DNA from: Notamacropus eugenii
Taxonomy: Eukaryota; Chordata; Mammalia; Diprotodontia; Macropodidae
NCBI RefSeq assembly: GCF_028372415.1
Contig: NC_092873.1
Location: 348,773,390 to 348,837,389 of the forward strand
Reading direction: 5' to 3'
Length of the DNA stretch: 64,000 bases
Shown: positions 9,890 through 19,824 of the stretch, piece after piece
Numbering within the stretch: the first letter of the stretch is position 1
Layout of the letters: every line of letters starts with the position of its first letter
The notes under the pieces: model-generated
Told to the model about the DNA's origin: nothing
Databases searched by the model: none
What the model saw: only the letters and a program-made list of their open reading frames with translations
Made by a program: the position numbers and the translations under genes

Positions 9890-10550
9890 TCCAGACCCCG
9901 AGGGGGAGGGGGGAGCGGGCTGAGGAGGGGTGTAGAAGTTACGCCTCTCCAGGCTTCCGGCCCTGGGCGAGATCTCCCAACAAGCACAGCTATGATTGGA
10001 CTGCCGGCGAGGCTCGCCCCAAGCCGGCCAATGGCAGTGCTGCCTGTTGCTGGGTGGCTGAGGCCGCTAGAGGCAGCTGTTTGAAGGCTAGGGAAAAGGT
10101 GGAGACGGGGCCCGCAGGTGGAGGTGAGCTTAGCGGGGTCGCTCCGGCCTGCGCCTCTCGCCCACTTCTCCTTTGGTCCCATCTCAGGCTTCCGCAGAAA
10201 GGCGGGCGGTGACCGCGCGGTCGCCCCGGATCGTGCCCCGTGATCTCGGCCACCCGTGGCTACGGGAGCGCACGGCTGCCGGGCAGGTGACGGTGACGTG
10301 GAGCGTGACGCCACGGCCCGGAGCCGGCCCCCTCCTCTCCGCCTAGTTAGAGCCGGGCGGCCCCACTTCGTTCTTCTTCTGCGGGCCCCGGAGGCCAGGT
10401 AGGCGGGCAGGTGACCGGCCGTCCACCTCCCTGGGTCCCACGAGCTCCCGGAGCGGGGAGCACTGCCCCGCGCCCAGCCCGTCCGGGCGGACGACCGGCT
10501 CGAAGCCGGGGAGGAGGTTCCCGGCCTGGCCCTCTCAAGCGTAGCTCTGT
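9890..10550. promoter_or_regulatory. CpG island; candidate alternative DCAKD promoter and 5' exon
   Basis: CpG dinucleotides are dense here and rare in the flanks. It holds ATTGG near 9996, CCAAT at 10028, GGCGGG boxes, and TGACGTGG (ATF6/UPRE-like) at 10294-10301. Plus-strand donors include CAG|GTGACG (GT at 10287), CCAG|GTAGGC (GT at 10399) and CAG|GTGACC (GT at 10411). It lies upstream of and on the same strand as DCAKD, with no coding exon in between, so it could start a DCAKD transcript with a non-coding first exon. Long frames on the minus strand here are GC-rich artefacts. Confidence 0.6.
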
Positions 10551-11784
10551 AGTTTTACCGGGAAAGACAGTGGTTTTCAGCTGAGTGAGGGGCTGTCCCG
10601 AAGCCCCTCATATTGAAAGAACCTTTAAAGGGCCCCAGCCTTTTGGGCTTGTGACTCAGATGATGGAGAACGGGAGTTAGGTTAAACGACACCTCCAAAA
10701 AAGTCACCCTTTCCTCCCCAAAGAGCATGTGTTAAAAGTTCTAGGTGGGGAATAGGTGAGCCTCGAGACTTTGTTTACTTTTATGCTCAGAAAAGCCCCA
10801 AATAAGGGGATTTAGGCTCATCAGAGTACTACTCCCCGTATAGAATCTAAGTTCCTTGAGGGCAGGGACCGTTTCATTTCTACCACCTTCTCCCGTGATT
10901 GGCACATAACTAGTGCTTACCGTTGTCGTCTGGTTGATTGGTAAATGTTTGGGTGGAGTCTGTCCATCTGCGGGTTTTTGTTTTTGTTTTTGTTTGGATG
11001 AGAAAGAGCATAAAAGTACCCCTAATCCTCAGACTGGAAAAGGGATTAGGTATGATATAAGAAGTTAGTGCCTCGGTTGACTCATATGTGAATTTGGGAT
11101 GATGTCATCTTGGAGAGATGCAGCAAAGTAAAAGAGTGATGCAGAGGGTTTTTTAAAGCTTTTCTCAGTAGGTGATGTGCAAATACATGTCAGTTCTTAC
11201 TATGAGATCTCCCTCAGTGCTGTCAGCCCCTTCTGAGTCACGTTGTAGTGGCCTAGTCTGGAGAAACTTTGGATTTGTATCGAGTTGAGTGTTGAACACA
11301 CTTTTTCTCATTTGTAAGAGAACAGAGACTTGAAAGGGGATTTATTTCTCCCAAATTTTTACTATGTACAGTCTTTGTCACTTTAAACTGCCAGATGGCC
11401 AATACAGTGTTGTCGATGCTTTGAACTCCCCTTATATTTTTTTGAAACCAACTTTAAATTAGTCTTCTTGGTACTCCTTTCAGAGAAAGTGACTTTAAGA
11501 AGAAGCCAGCCTGCCTATTATGCCAACCACCTTCATTAACTCTCGTCTTTTCCCCAATGCCACTATCCTCAGTAAATTTACTTTAAATATAGATTGCACA
11601 TGGATACTTTTATTACTGTGGAGACCATTTTCTTTTTTGTCTGAGAAGGGTTCCATCTTCAACTGATTGGAAGTAAAAGGTAATTATTAACTCAGGTGAT
11701 GTCCCTAGCAACTTATTTTGCAAGATTTCAACTGAGTGCAGTAACTTCACACTCTATTCCCCACTCACTCTTCTCTCTACCAGC
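10551..11784. other. Probable DCAKD 5' intron, mostly unique
   Basis: Only a short L2 3' tail is recognised (about 10845-10945: AAGTTCCTTGAGGGCAGGGAC ... GCACATAACTAGTGCTTA). The rest shows nothing I can name. Confidence 0.45.
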
Positions 11785-11915
11785 AAGACAATTCATTTGA
11801 ACATCTACTAAGTAGATGTACTAGTCCCTGAGAGGGGTATAAAGGTTACTAAGACATAGGTCCTGCTCCCAAGGAGCTTTTAGTCTAGTACAAAATCTAT
11901 ACAATGGTCACACAA
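11785..11915 (+). mobile_element. L2-like LINE 3' fragment
   Basis: CATCTACTAAGTAGATGTAC, TATAAAGGTTACTAAGACA and CCCAAGGAGCTTTTAGTCTA blocks match a diverged L2 3' end. Confidence 0.55.
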
Positions 11916-11919
11916 CGTG

Positions 11920-11998
11920 TCAGAAGCAGAATTTGATCACTTTTCTGTCTAATTTTAAATTCAGCACTCTATCCACTGTGCCACACTGCTTCTTGTGC
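11920..11998 (-). mobile_element. MAR1/WSINE-type SINE fragment
   Basis: Reverse-strand tRNA-like head: AGCACTCTATCCACTGTGCC preceded by GAATTTGATC. Confidence 0.55.
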
Positions 11999-12115
11999 TA
12001 CAAAATAGACTCGATAAATGACCCTTTCACTATGCAAAGATGACCTGACAATCCATTTATGTGAATTTGGAACTGGTGTAATAACTGGACCCTCAAGATT
12101 GATGTGACTTTAGAA

Positions 12116-12279
12116 CAGGTGTCCTAAAACTTGTGGTTTAAAAAACAATGAAGTTTCATTATAATTGGTTTCCTTTATGGTCCTCTGTATTTTTTATTTT
12201 AGTTTGTGCATTTAAAAACATTATTCTGGGAAGAGGTACATAGGCTTTACCATGGTACAGAAAAGGTTCGGAAACCCTG
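12116..12279 (+). mobile_element. hAT-like MITE, family A copy 1
   Basis: Termini-like CAGGTGTCCTAA...GGAAACCCTGA, with inner TATAATTGGTTTCCTTTAT and GCATTTAAAAACATTATTCT. The same blocks occur inverted at 37920-38070 and 48058-48251. Confidence 0.55.
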
Positions 12280-12285
12280 ACTTAG

Positions 12286-12830
12286 AGAGAGTTGCCCCAA
12301 GGATCTCTCCCTGGCCTTTTGCTGTTTCACATTTTTATCTGACTTGGATGAAGGCAGAGAAGACATACTTGTCAAATTTACAAAATAACATGACACTTGG
12401 AGAGATAGCTAGTACCTTGTATAACAGTCTGGATCCAAAAAGAGCTCATCAGACTAGAATGATGCAAGGCACTGAATAACATTTCAACATGGGTTCAGCA
12501 AGTTAACTTCACAAATACAGATTGGGGGAGGGGACGTGTCTAGACAATTTCTATGGGAAAAATTCTGGAGTGTTTACTGGATGGTAAGCTTCTCAGGAGT
12601 CAATTTGATATGGAAGACAAACAAGTAAATGTGATGCTAAGTTGCCTTTTTTTTTTTTTTTTAAAGAAAGCCATAGTGATCCCAAAAGGAAAAAAATATA
12701 CTCTGATCTGGTCAGGCCACATCCCAGTTTATTTCTGGGTGTCATGTTTTAGGAAACACACAGACAAGCTAATATAAAGAGGGAAACCAGAATAAGGACT
12801 GTAGAATGTGCCATGTGAAGATGTTATACT
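12286..12830 (+). mobile_element. L3/CR1-type LINE, end of ORF2
   Basis: It translates in pieces like a CR1 reverse transcriptase end: 'gacttggatgaaggcagagaag', CTTGTCAAATTTACA (the position of the F-A-D-D-T block), then CTGGTCAGGCCACATCC, TTCTGGGTGTCATGTTTTAG and AACCAGAATAAGGACTGTAG. The same family is seen more fully at 58.1-60.8 kb. It has a T-run insertion at 12647-12662. Confidence 0.65.
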
Positions 12831-12834
12831 AATG

Positions 12835-12955
12835 AATGAAAAGCTTTTATTAAGTAATTACTATGTGTAAAGCGCTCACGATACTAGTACAAAACTGAGA
12901 CAGTCTTTTCCTTAAAGAACTTACATTTAAATGGTAAAATGACACACCCAGAGGA
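12835..12955 (+). mobile_element. L2-like LINE 3' fragment
   Basis: GCTTTTATTAAGTAATTACT, ATGTGTAAAGCGCTCACGA and 'cttaaagaacttacattta' blocks. Confidence 0.55.
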
Positions 12956-13404
12956 GTAGTGACCATGGAGAGGTGTTTTTGGCCTAGAAAGCCAAAGGGA
13001 TGGTAAATGGAACAAAGGGGAAGTTGATCAACACAACTGTTCTGGAAACACTAGCAGTATTATTTTGATTACAGTTCCCAGAGCAGGTGGCAGGTAAGAA
13101 TACTGCAGGGCCCTAGATGGATAGCTGGAAGGAAGGATGGTCTAGTGGTTGTTGGCTGGCAAAAGAGAAGTGCTTTATGAGTTTGTGCTCATTGACTCAT
13201 CAGTTAAGACAGCTCAGTCTGAGTAGGGGAGTTTCAAAGTTGAGTGGTACAACTTTGGAGGTTTAGTAGTAAAAGTGTGTAGGCAGCCTCAAGTCCTATG
13301 GCAAGAATATGGTGACTTCTTTGTTGTAGAGTTGGAATTTGAAACTGTCAGCCATCAAGTCACATAATTAACTTTTGAATTTTGTATTTGCTTTTATTGT
13401 GTAC

Positions 13405-13805
13405 CTATAGGCTATCAATAGGTATTGATTAAATGCCTACTATGCACAGCACTCTGCTAAGCCTGGGGAAACAAACAAAAATGAAAGCCTCTCTCCTGAA
13501 GGAGGTGGGAGGACACAAAATCTACAAGTATAAACATATAAAAACTACAAGGTTGTTTTGAAAACTGGGAGGCAGTAGCCCCTAGTGGAATCAGGAGGTC
13601 TCATGGGATCAAAGAAGCATGAAAAACTACACAGAAAACCGAAGGAAGTTCGGAAGGGTATACAAATGATCAAGGTGATTTTGTTACTTTTGCATTGAGT
13701 ATATGCTTTTAAAACTATGTAACTAGTTTGCAGTTACATGTATAGTGCTCTTCCATTGGTTGTATCTTCAGACGTTTGTGGCACTGTAAGTTTGCAATAG
13801 AATAC
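13405..13805 (+). mobile_element. L2-like LINE 3' end, left part (split by HAL1)
   Basis: TATTGATTAAATGCCTACTA, GCACTCTGCTAAGCCTGGGG and 'gaaggaggtgggaggacac' mark the start of an L2 3' end. Its expected continuation (AGGGATTCTAAGAC ... GTGTGTGGAGGGGAACATAA) resumes at 16509, after the HAL1 insertion. Confidence 0.55.
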
Positions 13806-13821
13806 AAAATGTATTTTTTTT
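13806..13821. repeat. HAL1 target-site duplication, left copy
   Basis: AAAATGTATTTTTTTT, identical to 16493-16508. Confidence 0.85.
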
Positions 13822-14709
13822 TTTTTGCTATTGAGAGCCTTGGGCCCAATTTGTTTTTATTTTTATTTTTTTAAATTAATTTATTTAACTTTTAACATTC
13901 ATTTTCACAAAATTTTGGGTTCCACATTTTCTCCCCTTTTGTCCCCTCCCCCCACCCCAAAACACCGAGCGTTCTAATTGCCCCTGTCTGCCAATCTGTC
14001 CTCCCTCCCTCCCCACCCCTTCCTTTTGGAAGGCAAGCAATTCAATATAGGCCAGATCTGTGTAGTTTTGCAAATGACTACCATAATAGTAGTGTTGTGT
14101 AAGAACTAATTATATTTCCCTCCATCCTATCCTGTCCCCCATTACTTCTGTTCTCTCTTTTGATCCTGACCCTCCCCATGAGTGTTGACCTCAAATTGCT
14201 CCCTCCTCCCCGTGCCCTCCCTTCCATCATCCCCCCCACCCTGCTTATCCCCCACTTTCCTGTATTGTAAGATAGGTTTTCATACCAAAATGAGTGTGCA
14301 TTTTATTCCTTCCTTTAGTGGAATGTGATGAGAGTAAACTTCATGTTTTTCTCTCACCTTCCCTCTTTTTCCCTTCACTAAAAAGTCTTTTGCTTGCCTC
14401 TTTTATGAGAGATAATTTGCCCCATTCCATTTCTCCCTTTCTCCTCCCAATATATTTCTCTCTCATTGCTTGATTTCATTTTTTTTTTAAGATATGATCC
14501 CCTCCTCTTCAGTTTACTCTGTGCACTCTGTCTCTATGTGTGTGTGCATGTGCGTGTGCATGTGTGTGTGTGTTATCCCACCCTGTACCCAGATGCTGAA
14601 TAGTTTCAAGAGTTACAAATATTGTCTTTCCATGTAGGAATGTAAACAGTTCAACTTTTGTAATGGCCCTTATGACTTCTCTTTGCTATTTACTTTTTCA
14701 TGCTTCTCT

Positions 14710-15802
14710 TCATTCTTGTGTTTGAAAGTCAAATTTTCTTTTCAGCTCTGGTCTTGTCATCAAGAATGCTTGAAAGTCCTCTATTTCATTGAAAGACCAA
14801 TTTTTCCCCTGAAGTATTATATTCAGTTTTGCTGGGTAGGTGATTCTTGGTTTTAGTCCTAGTTCTTTTGACTTCTGGAATATCCTATTCCATGCCCTTC
14901 TATCCCTTAATGTGGAAGCTGCTAGATCCTGTGTTATCCTGATTGTATTTCCACAATACTTGAATTGTTTCTTTCTAGCTGCTTGCAATATTTTCTCCTT
15001 GACCTGGGAACTCTGGAATTTGGCCACAATGTTCCTAGGAGTTTCTCTTTTTGGATCTCTTTCAGGTGGTGATCTGTGGATTCCTTGAATACTTATTTTG
15101 CCCTCTGGTTCTAGAATCTCAGGGCAGTTTTCCTTGATAATTTCATGAAAGATGATGTCTAGGCTCTTTTTTTGATCCTGGCTTTCAGGTAGGCCCATAA
15201 TTTTTAAATTGTCTCTCCTGGGTCTATTCTCCAGGTCAGTTGTTTTTCCAATGAGATATTTCACATTATCTTCCATTTTTTCATTCTTTTGGTTTTTGTT
15301 TTGTGATTTCTTGGTTTCTCATAAAGTCATTAGCCTCCATCTGTTCCATTCTAATTTTGAAAGAATTATTTTCTTCAGAGAGCTTTTGAATCTCCTTTTC
15401 CATTTGGCTAATTCTGCTTTTGAAAGCATTCTTCTCCTCATTGGCTTCTTGAACCTCTTTTGCCAATTGAGTTAGCCTATTTTTCAAGGTGTTATTTTCT
15501 TCAGCATTTTTTGGGGTCTCCTTTAGCAGGGAGCTGATCTGCTGTTCATGCTTTGACTGCATGTCTCTCATTTCTCTTCCCAGCTTTTCTTCCACCTCTC
15601 TAACTTGATTTTGTATGAGCTCTTCCATGACCTGAGCCCACAGAATATTTAGTCTGGATGTTTGGGATACAGAGGCCTTGACTTCTATGTCTTTGCCTGA
15701 TGGTAAGCATTGTTCTTCCTCATCAGAAGGGAAGGGAGGAGATGCCTGTTCCCCAAGAAAGTAACCTTCTATAGTCTTATTTCTTTTCCCTTTTCTGGGC
15801 AT
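14710..15802 (-). pseudogene. L1/HAL1 ORF1 protein, nearly intact
   Basis: ORF1p is an RNA-binding trimer that coats L1-type RNA. The reading frame begins MPRKGKRNKT and runs 173 residues. It then shifts frame near 15277-15300, in an A-rich stretch, and continues to a stop at 14710-14712, about 360 residues in total. Residues about 60-165 are heptad-like (E/K/L/I-rich, e.g. QMEKEIQKLSEENNSF), a coiled coil. Next come an RRM-like RRDNLKIMGLPE and a basic C-terminal domain (ILQAARKK), ending FDFQTQE. One frameshift is the only clear break. All the parts expected of L1 ORF1p are present. Confidence 0.8.
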
Positions 15803-16492
15803 TTTCCCAGCCAGTGATTTGACTTCTGAATATTCTCTTCATACCTACCTCGCCTCCTGATCCTCCCAGCCAGTGCTTGGGGTTTGAGATTCAAATGCTG
15901 CTTGCCAGCCTTAGGGCTTTTGGTGGGGGCAGGGCTGCTATTCAGTGTGAGATTAAGTTCAGGTGGTCAGGTCGGGGCAGGGCCGCCTCTCAGGCTCAGT
16001 TCCCTCAGGGGGTTTATGCGGAGACCTTCAACAATGGATCTGGGCTTCTGCCTGCTTGGGGAGCCTCGGTCTGCTCCTGCCTCTGCTGTTGCCTCCCGAG
16101 GGGGCCTGAGTTATGGGGGCACCCCACTCCCCTCTCGACCCGCCAAAGAGACCCTCTCACCGACCCCTGTCACCTGTGGGTGGAGGGACCCGCGTGGCCG
16201 CTGGAGATCCCGTCCCTGAAGCCCGCTCGAATCTTTTCCTCTCGGTGCCGGTGACGGGTCCGCGGCAGGGCTGTACTCAGCTCCTAGTCCCGGCGCCCAG
16301 TCCGTGGCGCGAAGGACCTTTTGCAAGAGGTTTGCAGGTCTCTCTGGAACAGAAATCTCCCTCACTCCAATGTTCTGTGGGCCTCTGGGTGCAGAATTCG
16401 CCGTGAGTTACTTTTTTGTAGATGTTCTATGGGTTGTGGGTTCAGAGCTATGTGTATGTGCGTCTTTCTACTCCGCCATCTTGGCTCCGCCC
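15803..16492 (-). promoter_or_regulatory. HAL1 5' UTR / internal promoter
   Basis: This GC- and CpG-rich segment upstream of ORF1 begins, in element sense, with GGCGGAGCCAAGATGGCGGA, an L1-style 5' end with a YY1 site (16474-16485). YY1 at the 5' end sets the L1 start site in known L1s. Overlapping frames on both strands in this segment are GC-rich artefacts. Confidence 0.7.
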
Positions 16493-16508
16493 AAAATGTA
16501 TTTTTTTT
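16493..16508. repeat. HAL1 target-site duplication, right copy
   Basis: AAAATGTATTTTTTTT, identical to 13806-13821 at the other side of the element. Confidence 0.85.
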
Positions 16509-16765
16509 AAAGGCTTCATGTAGGTCGTATAAGCTAGGCTTTGAAGGAAACGAGGGATTCTAAGACAGATGAGGGTGGAATGCATTCCATGATGATCAGT
16601 TTATACAAAGGTAAGGAATTATGAGATAGAATGTCTTATGTGAGGACCAGCAGTCAATTTTTGTTGTACTAAAAGGTGTGTGGAGGGGAACATAATGTGT
16701 AATAAAGCTGGAAAAGTACGTTGCAGCCAAGTTGTGAAATGCTTTAAATTCCTAAGACAGCTTCT
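16509..16765 (+). mobile_element. L2-like LINE 3' end, right part (split by HAL1)
   Basis: GAGGGATTCTAAGACAGATG, GTGTGTGGAGGGGAACATAA, TAATAAAGCTGGAAAAGTA and GTTGTGAAATGCTTTAAATT follow L2 3' UTR order and continue the piece ending at 13805. Confidence 0.6.
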
Positions 16766-18380
16766 ACAGGACTCTGACCTGACAGGTGAATCTTGATCTA
16801 GCACTTGCCTTGATTACGAGATCTAGTAACTAGATTGCACTTGATCTCGAATACCCTCTGGCCCTCCTCACTGACCCTAAATTAGGTTGTTAGGAGATAG
16901 ATAAGAGTATCTGTATTTTTTCCCCCAGCTAAAAACAAGGGATTTACCCAAGAGCTGCTACTGAGCTAGAAACATAATTCAGATCTCTAGACTATCTGTT
17001 GCTTACCCAGTTATTGTGATCCAGCTGTCTCTCTCAGTGTAGGGTTTGATCCTGTTACCCTTGTTATCCTCTCTTGAAAAACCCTGACACCTACGGGTTT
17101 GAGTAAGCAGAGATGAAAGAAGGCAAGAAGACATGAAACTACAGGCAGTATGGATAGAACCTAGAATATTCCAGGACCCTTTTTTCATTGGTTAAAAACA
17201 TAAGTAGATACCCAGTGACATTTGGAGTAGTTTCATGAGAGTAAAGAACTTGGTGCTAGAACTCCTGGATTCTTTTTCTCTATCAACCACTGAATGAAAA
17301 TGTATATTCCCTAAAATGAACTTTGGTTTCCATCTTTTCTGCCTGAGGACTGAGATTAGTTCTCCCACCTCTCTCTCTCCCAGGAGTAAAGGTGGCAATG
17401 TCCAGAGGGTGCTTTGAACAGAGAAAAGAACCAGTTTCATATCCATTCCCTTCCTCCCAATGACACTGCTAGCCCTCAGATAAAACTAAGAGATGGCAGC
17501 CTCATGTGCTACTTAGAAGGGAGTGGCAGCACCCACTGACTCATCAACATCTCTTCACTCTGGAGGCCAGTTATTGTCAGAGTGGAGAGGAGTGAATAGT
17601 GCAGGCTGCTTAATAGGCTGAGTGAGGATTGAGAATACTCACTGGTTTAAATAGCTGCTTCTCCCCCATAATGAAAGATTAGGAATGGGGAAGCTGTATA
17701 TAAAAATAGTACTTAACAGTTAACTGTAAAACAATATATTTTTGCAACTATTGGTTCCATGAAAAAATAATTGAGTCCCAAGGCAGGGAATGACTCATTT
17801 TCCTGAATGATTATATTGATCACTGGAGCAAAATATATACATTCCCTTTGGTAAGCAGTGGGAGGGTGAAGCTTCTGCCTTGTGTATGTGCTTCACATGA
17901 AATTCAGGGAGCCATCTGAAAGGAGGAGGAACGTGCTGCATTAAAGATGCAGGTTAATGAAGAAGAGTGCCCCTAACTTTGTGCAAAATGAGAAACCTGA
18001 GGCTTGTTTCTTCCCTGAGTTCTGAGTTTTTCAAACAGGGTTGGAAAGGAGTTTCTTCTTTCACATCTGTTTCATACTCTCAGCAAATCCATTTATAGGA
18101 TGTTTTTAAAAATTTCAGTGTGAGAGCCTTGCCAGTGGCACATGTTTATGTGGAGAGATATCCAGGTAGATGCTCTTGATTCTAGCCCAAGGTTTGTCCC
18201 AGTTTTCTATGTGACTTTGCTTCTTGATGTTTGTCCTGCATCAAAAAAACCATACCTACCCTGATGGAGTTAGGACCATTGGATTAATTCTCTGTATGGT
18301 TAGATACTTAGACCTGTGAGGTAGCCCACAGTGGTGCTACTTTCACCCTCACCCTGCCCCCAAAGGCTTACTGTCTTGAT
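16766..18380. other. Unique intronic block with AP-1 type sites
   Basis: No repeat or exon is recognised. TGACTCA occurs at 17537-17543 and 17791-17797, and the block 17480-17960 is AT-balanced, non-repetitive and rich in factor-site-like words. It is a possible intronic enhancer, which sequence alone cannot prove. Confidence 0.35.
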
Positions 18381-18951
18381 CAGGGGTTCACAATATTTTT
18401 TTGGGTCCTTTATCCCTTGGCTTTTTGTAAATCTTCCCAGTAGCCAATGTACATGAGAAACAAGGAGATTAATGTTCCATAAAGAAACCTTTATTTGACT
18501 TTTGATTAGAGAGATGCAAATCAAAACAACTCTGAGGTACCACATCATACCTATAAGATTGGCAAACATGACAGAACAGGAAAATGATAAATGTTGGAGA
18601 GGATGTGGGAGAGTTGGAACACTAATTCATTGTTGGTGGAGCTGTGAGCTCATCCAACCATTCTGGAGAGCAATTTGGAACTATGCCCAAAGGGCTACAA
18701 AAATGTGCATACCCTTTGACCCAGCAATATTGCTGCTAGGACTATATCCCCAAGAGATCATAAAAATGGGAAAGGGTCCCACATGTACAAAAATATTTAT
18801 AGCAGCACTCTTTGTAGTTGCCAAAAACTGGAAATCAAGGGGATGCCCATCAATTGGGGAATGGTTGAATAAATTATGGTATATGAATGTAATGGAGTAC
18901 TATTGTGCCATAAGAAATGATGAACAAGAAGACTTCAGAGAGACCTGGAAG

Positions 18952-19563
18952 TGCTGGGGTTGGAAGCTCAATTCCGTGTGGGCGGTCTCGGGCGGGTAAA
19001 GGTGGGAACTTCTAAATCTTAGAGTTCTCACGAGGCCCCCCAGGAAACGACTGGGAATCGAGGTGAACCGAGCTATCTCGTGTATTTCCGCCTCTTCCCA
19101 TGAGAAACGTGATGGGAGAGAGCTCTCCCCGCCCTCGAGATTGTCCTGGGTCTGGGCACACCTATTGTTATCTAACAGGCACGGTATTCAGATGCAAACT
19201 ACGTGGCCGGAGAGCTTAATTGGGATCAGGAAAGCCTGAAAGCGCTCTTAGCTGGGGAGGGGCCCTGACCTACAGAAGGCCTCTCCTCCCTTTCCCTCTC
19301 TTCGCTTTTTCCTCCCCCTCTCTCCCCACTTACACTTCTACTTCCAATCTCTTATTGTAAGATCTTTGCCTCCTTGGGAGATTCTTCGCTCCCTTCTAAG
19401 GAAGAATTCCCCTGCACTTGTAACCAGAACCCTGAATAAAGCTCAACCCTTGTTCAACTCTGGAACGTCCTTTCTCTCATATGAGCATCCGGCTTGGCCA
19501 GCCGAAGACCTCGGGAGGTGAGGTAAGAAGACTCGGGTAGCCCACAGGCCTCTAGGCCTGCCA
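18952..19563 (+). mobile_element. Solo LTR of an endogenous retrovirus (fossil)
   Basis: A 612-bp insert within the L1 3' end. It starts TGCTGGGG, ends CCTGCCA (TG...CA), and is flanked by a perfect 6-bp duplication TGGAAG (18946-18951 and 19564-19569). AATAAA lies at about 19435, followed by a GT/CT-rich U5-like part. It is richer in GC and CpG than the L1 around it. No internal retroviral region is present. A 6-bp duplication is typical of class II (ERVK-like) elements, but the family is not certain. It is younger than the L1 that it split. Confidence 0.8.
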
Positions 19564-19784
19564 TGGAAGGACTTATATGATCTGATGCTGAGCGAAAGGA
19601 GCAGAACCAGGAGAACTTTGTGCACAGCAACGACCACAGTGTGCGAGAGTTTTTTCTGGTAGACTTGGAACTTCATAATAACGCAAGAACGTAAAAAACA
19701 AAACATTCCTAATGGTTTTCTAAGGCAAAATGCCTTCCACACTCAGAGAAAGAACTATGGAATTCATTCGCAGAATGTAGCAGA

Positions 19785-19786
<2 letters not shown>

Positions 19787-19823
<37 letters not shown>
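19787..19823. repeat. (GT)n microsatellite
   Basis: About 18 uninterrupted GT units inside the L1 3' end. Confidence 0.95.

Positions 19824-19824
<1 letters not shown>

Larger units (their letters stand above)
13822..16492 (-). mobile_element. Full-length half-L1 (HAL1) retrotransposon
   Basis: A minus-strand L1-derived element of about 2.67 kb. In its own sense it has a CpG-rich 5' UTR (16492-15803) that starts GGGCGGAGCC and carries a YY1 site, then an ORF1 (15802-14710), then about 0.85 kb of 3' UTR with a CA repeat and a G-rich purine tract, then A-runs. There is no ORF2 or reverse transcriptase, which defines HAL1-type elements. These are moved in trans by L1. A 16-bp perfect target duplication flanks it (13806-13821 and 16493-16508), and the junction agrees with the L1 nick pattern TTT/AAAA. 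It could instead be an L1 that lost ORF2 by deletion, but the direct ORF1-to-3' UTR order favours HAL1. The perfect duplication suggests a fairly recent insertion. Confidence 0.8.

Noticed and set aside
9880-10538. Long minus-strand frames of up to 144 codons in the 10-kb CpG island.
   Set aside because: Composition artefact of high GC. No domain, splice pattern or known protein is seen.
15877-16563. Several overlapping frames of 68-125 codons on both strands.
   Set aside because: They lie in the CpG-rich 5' UTR of the HAL1, where stop codons are scarce. None looks like ORF1 or a host protein.
18502-18999. A 165-codon plus frame.
   Set aside because: It is the decayed end of an L1 ORF2/3' UTR running into the solo LTR, not a host gene.
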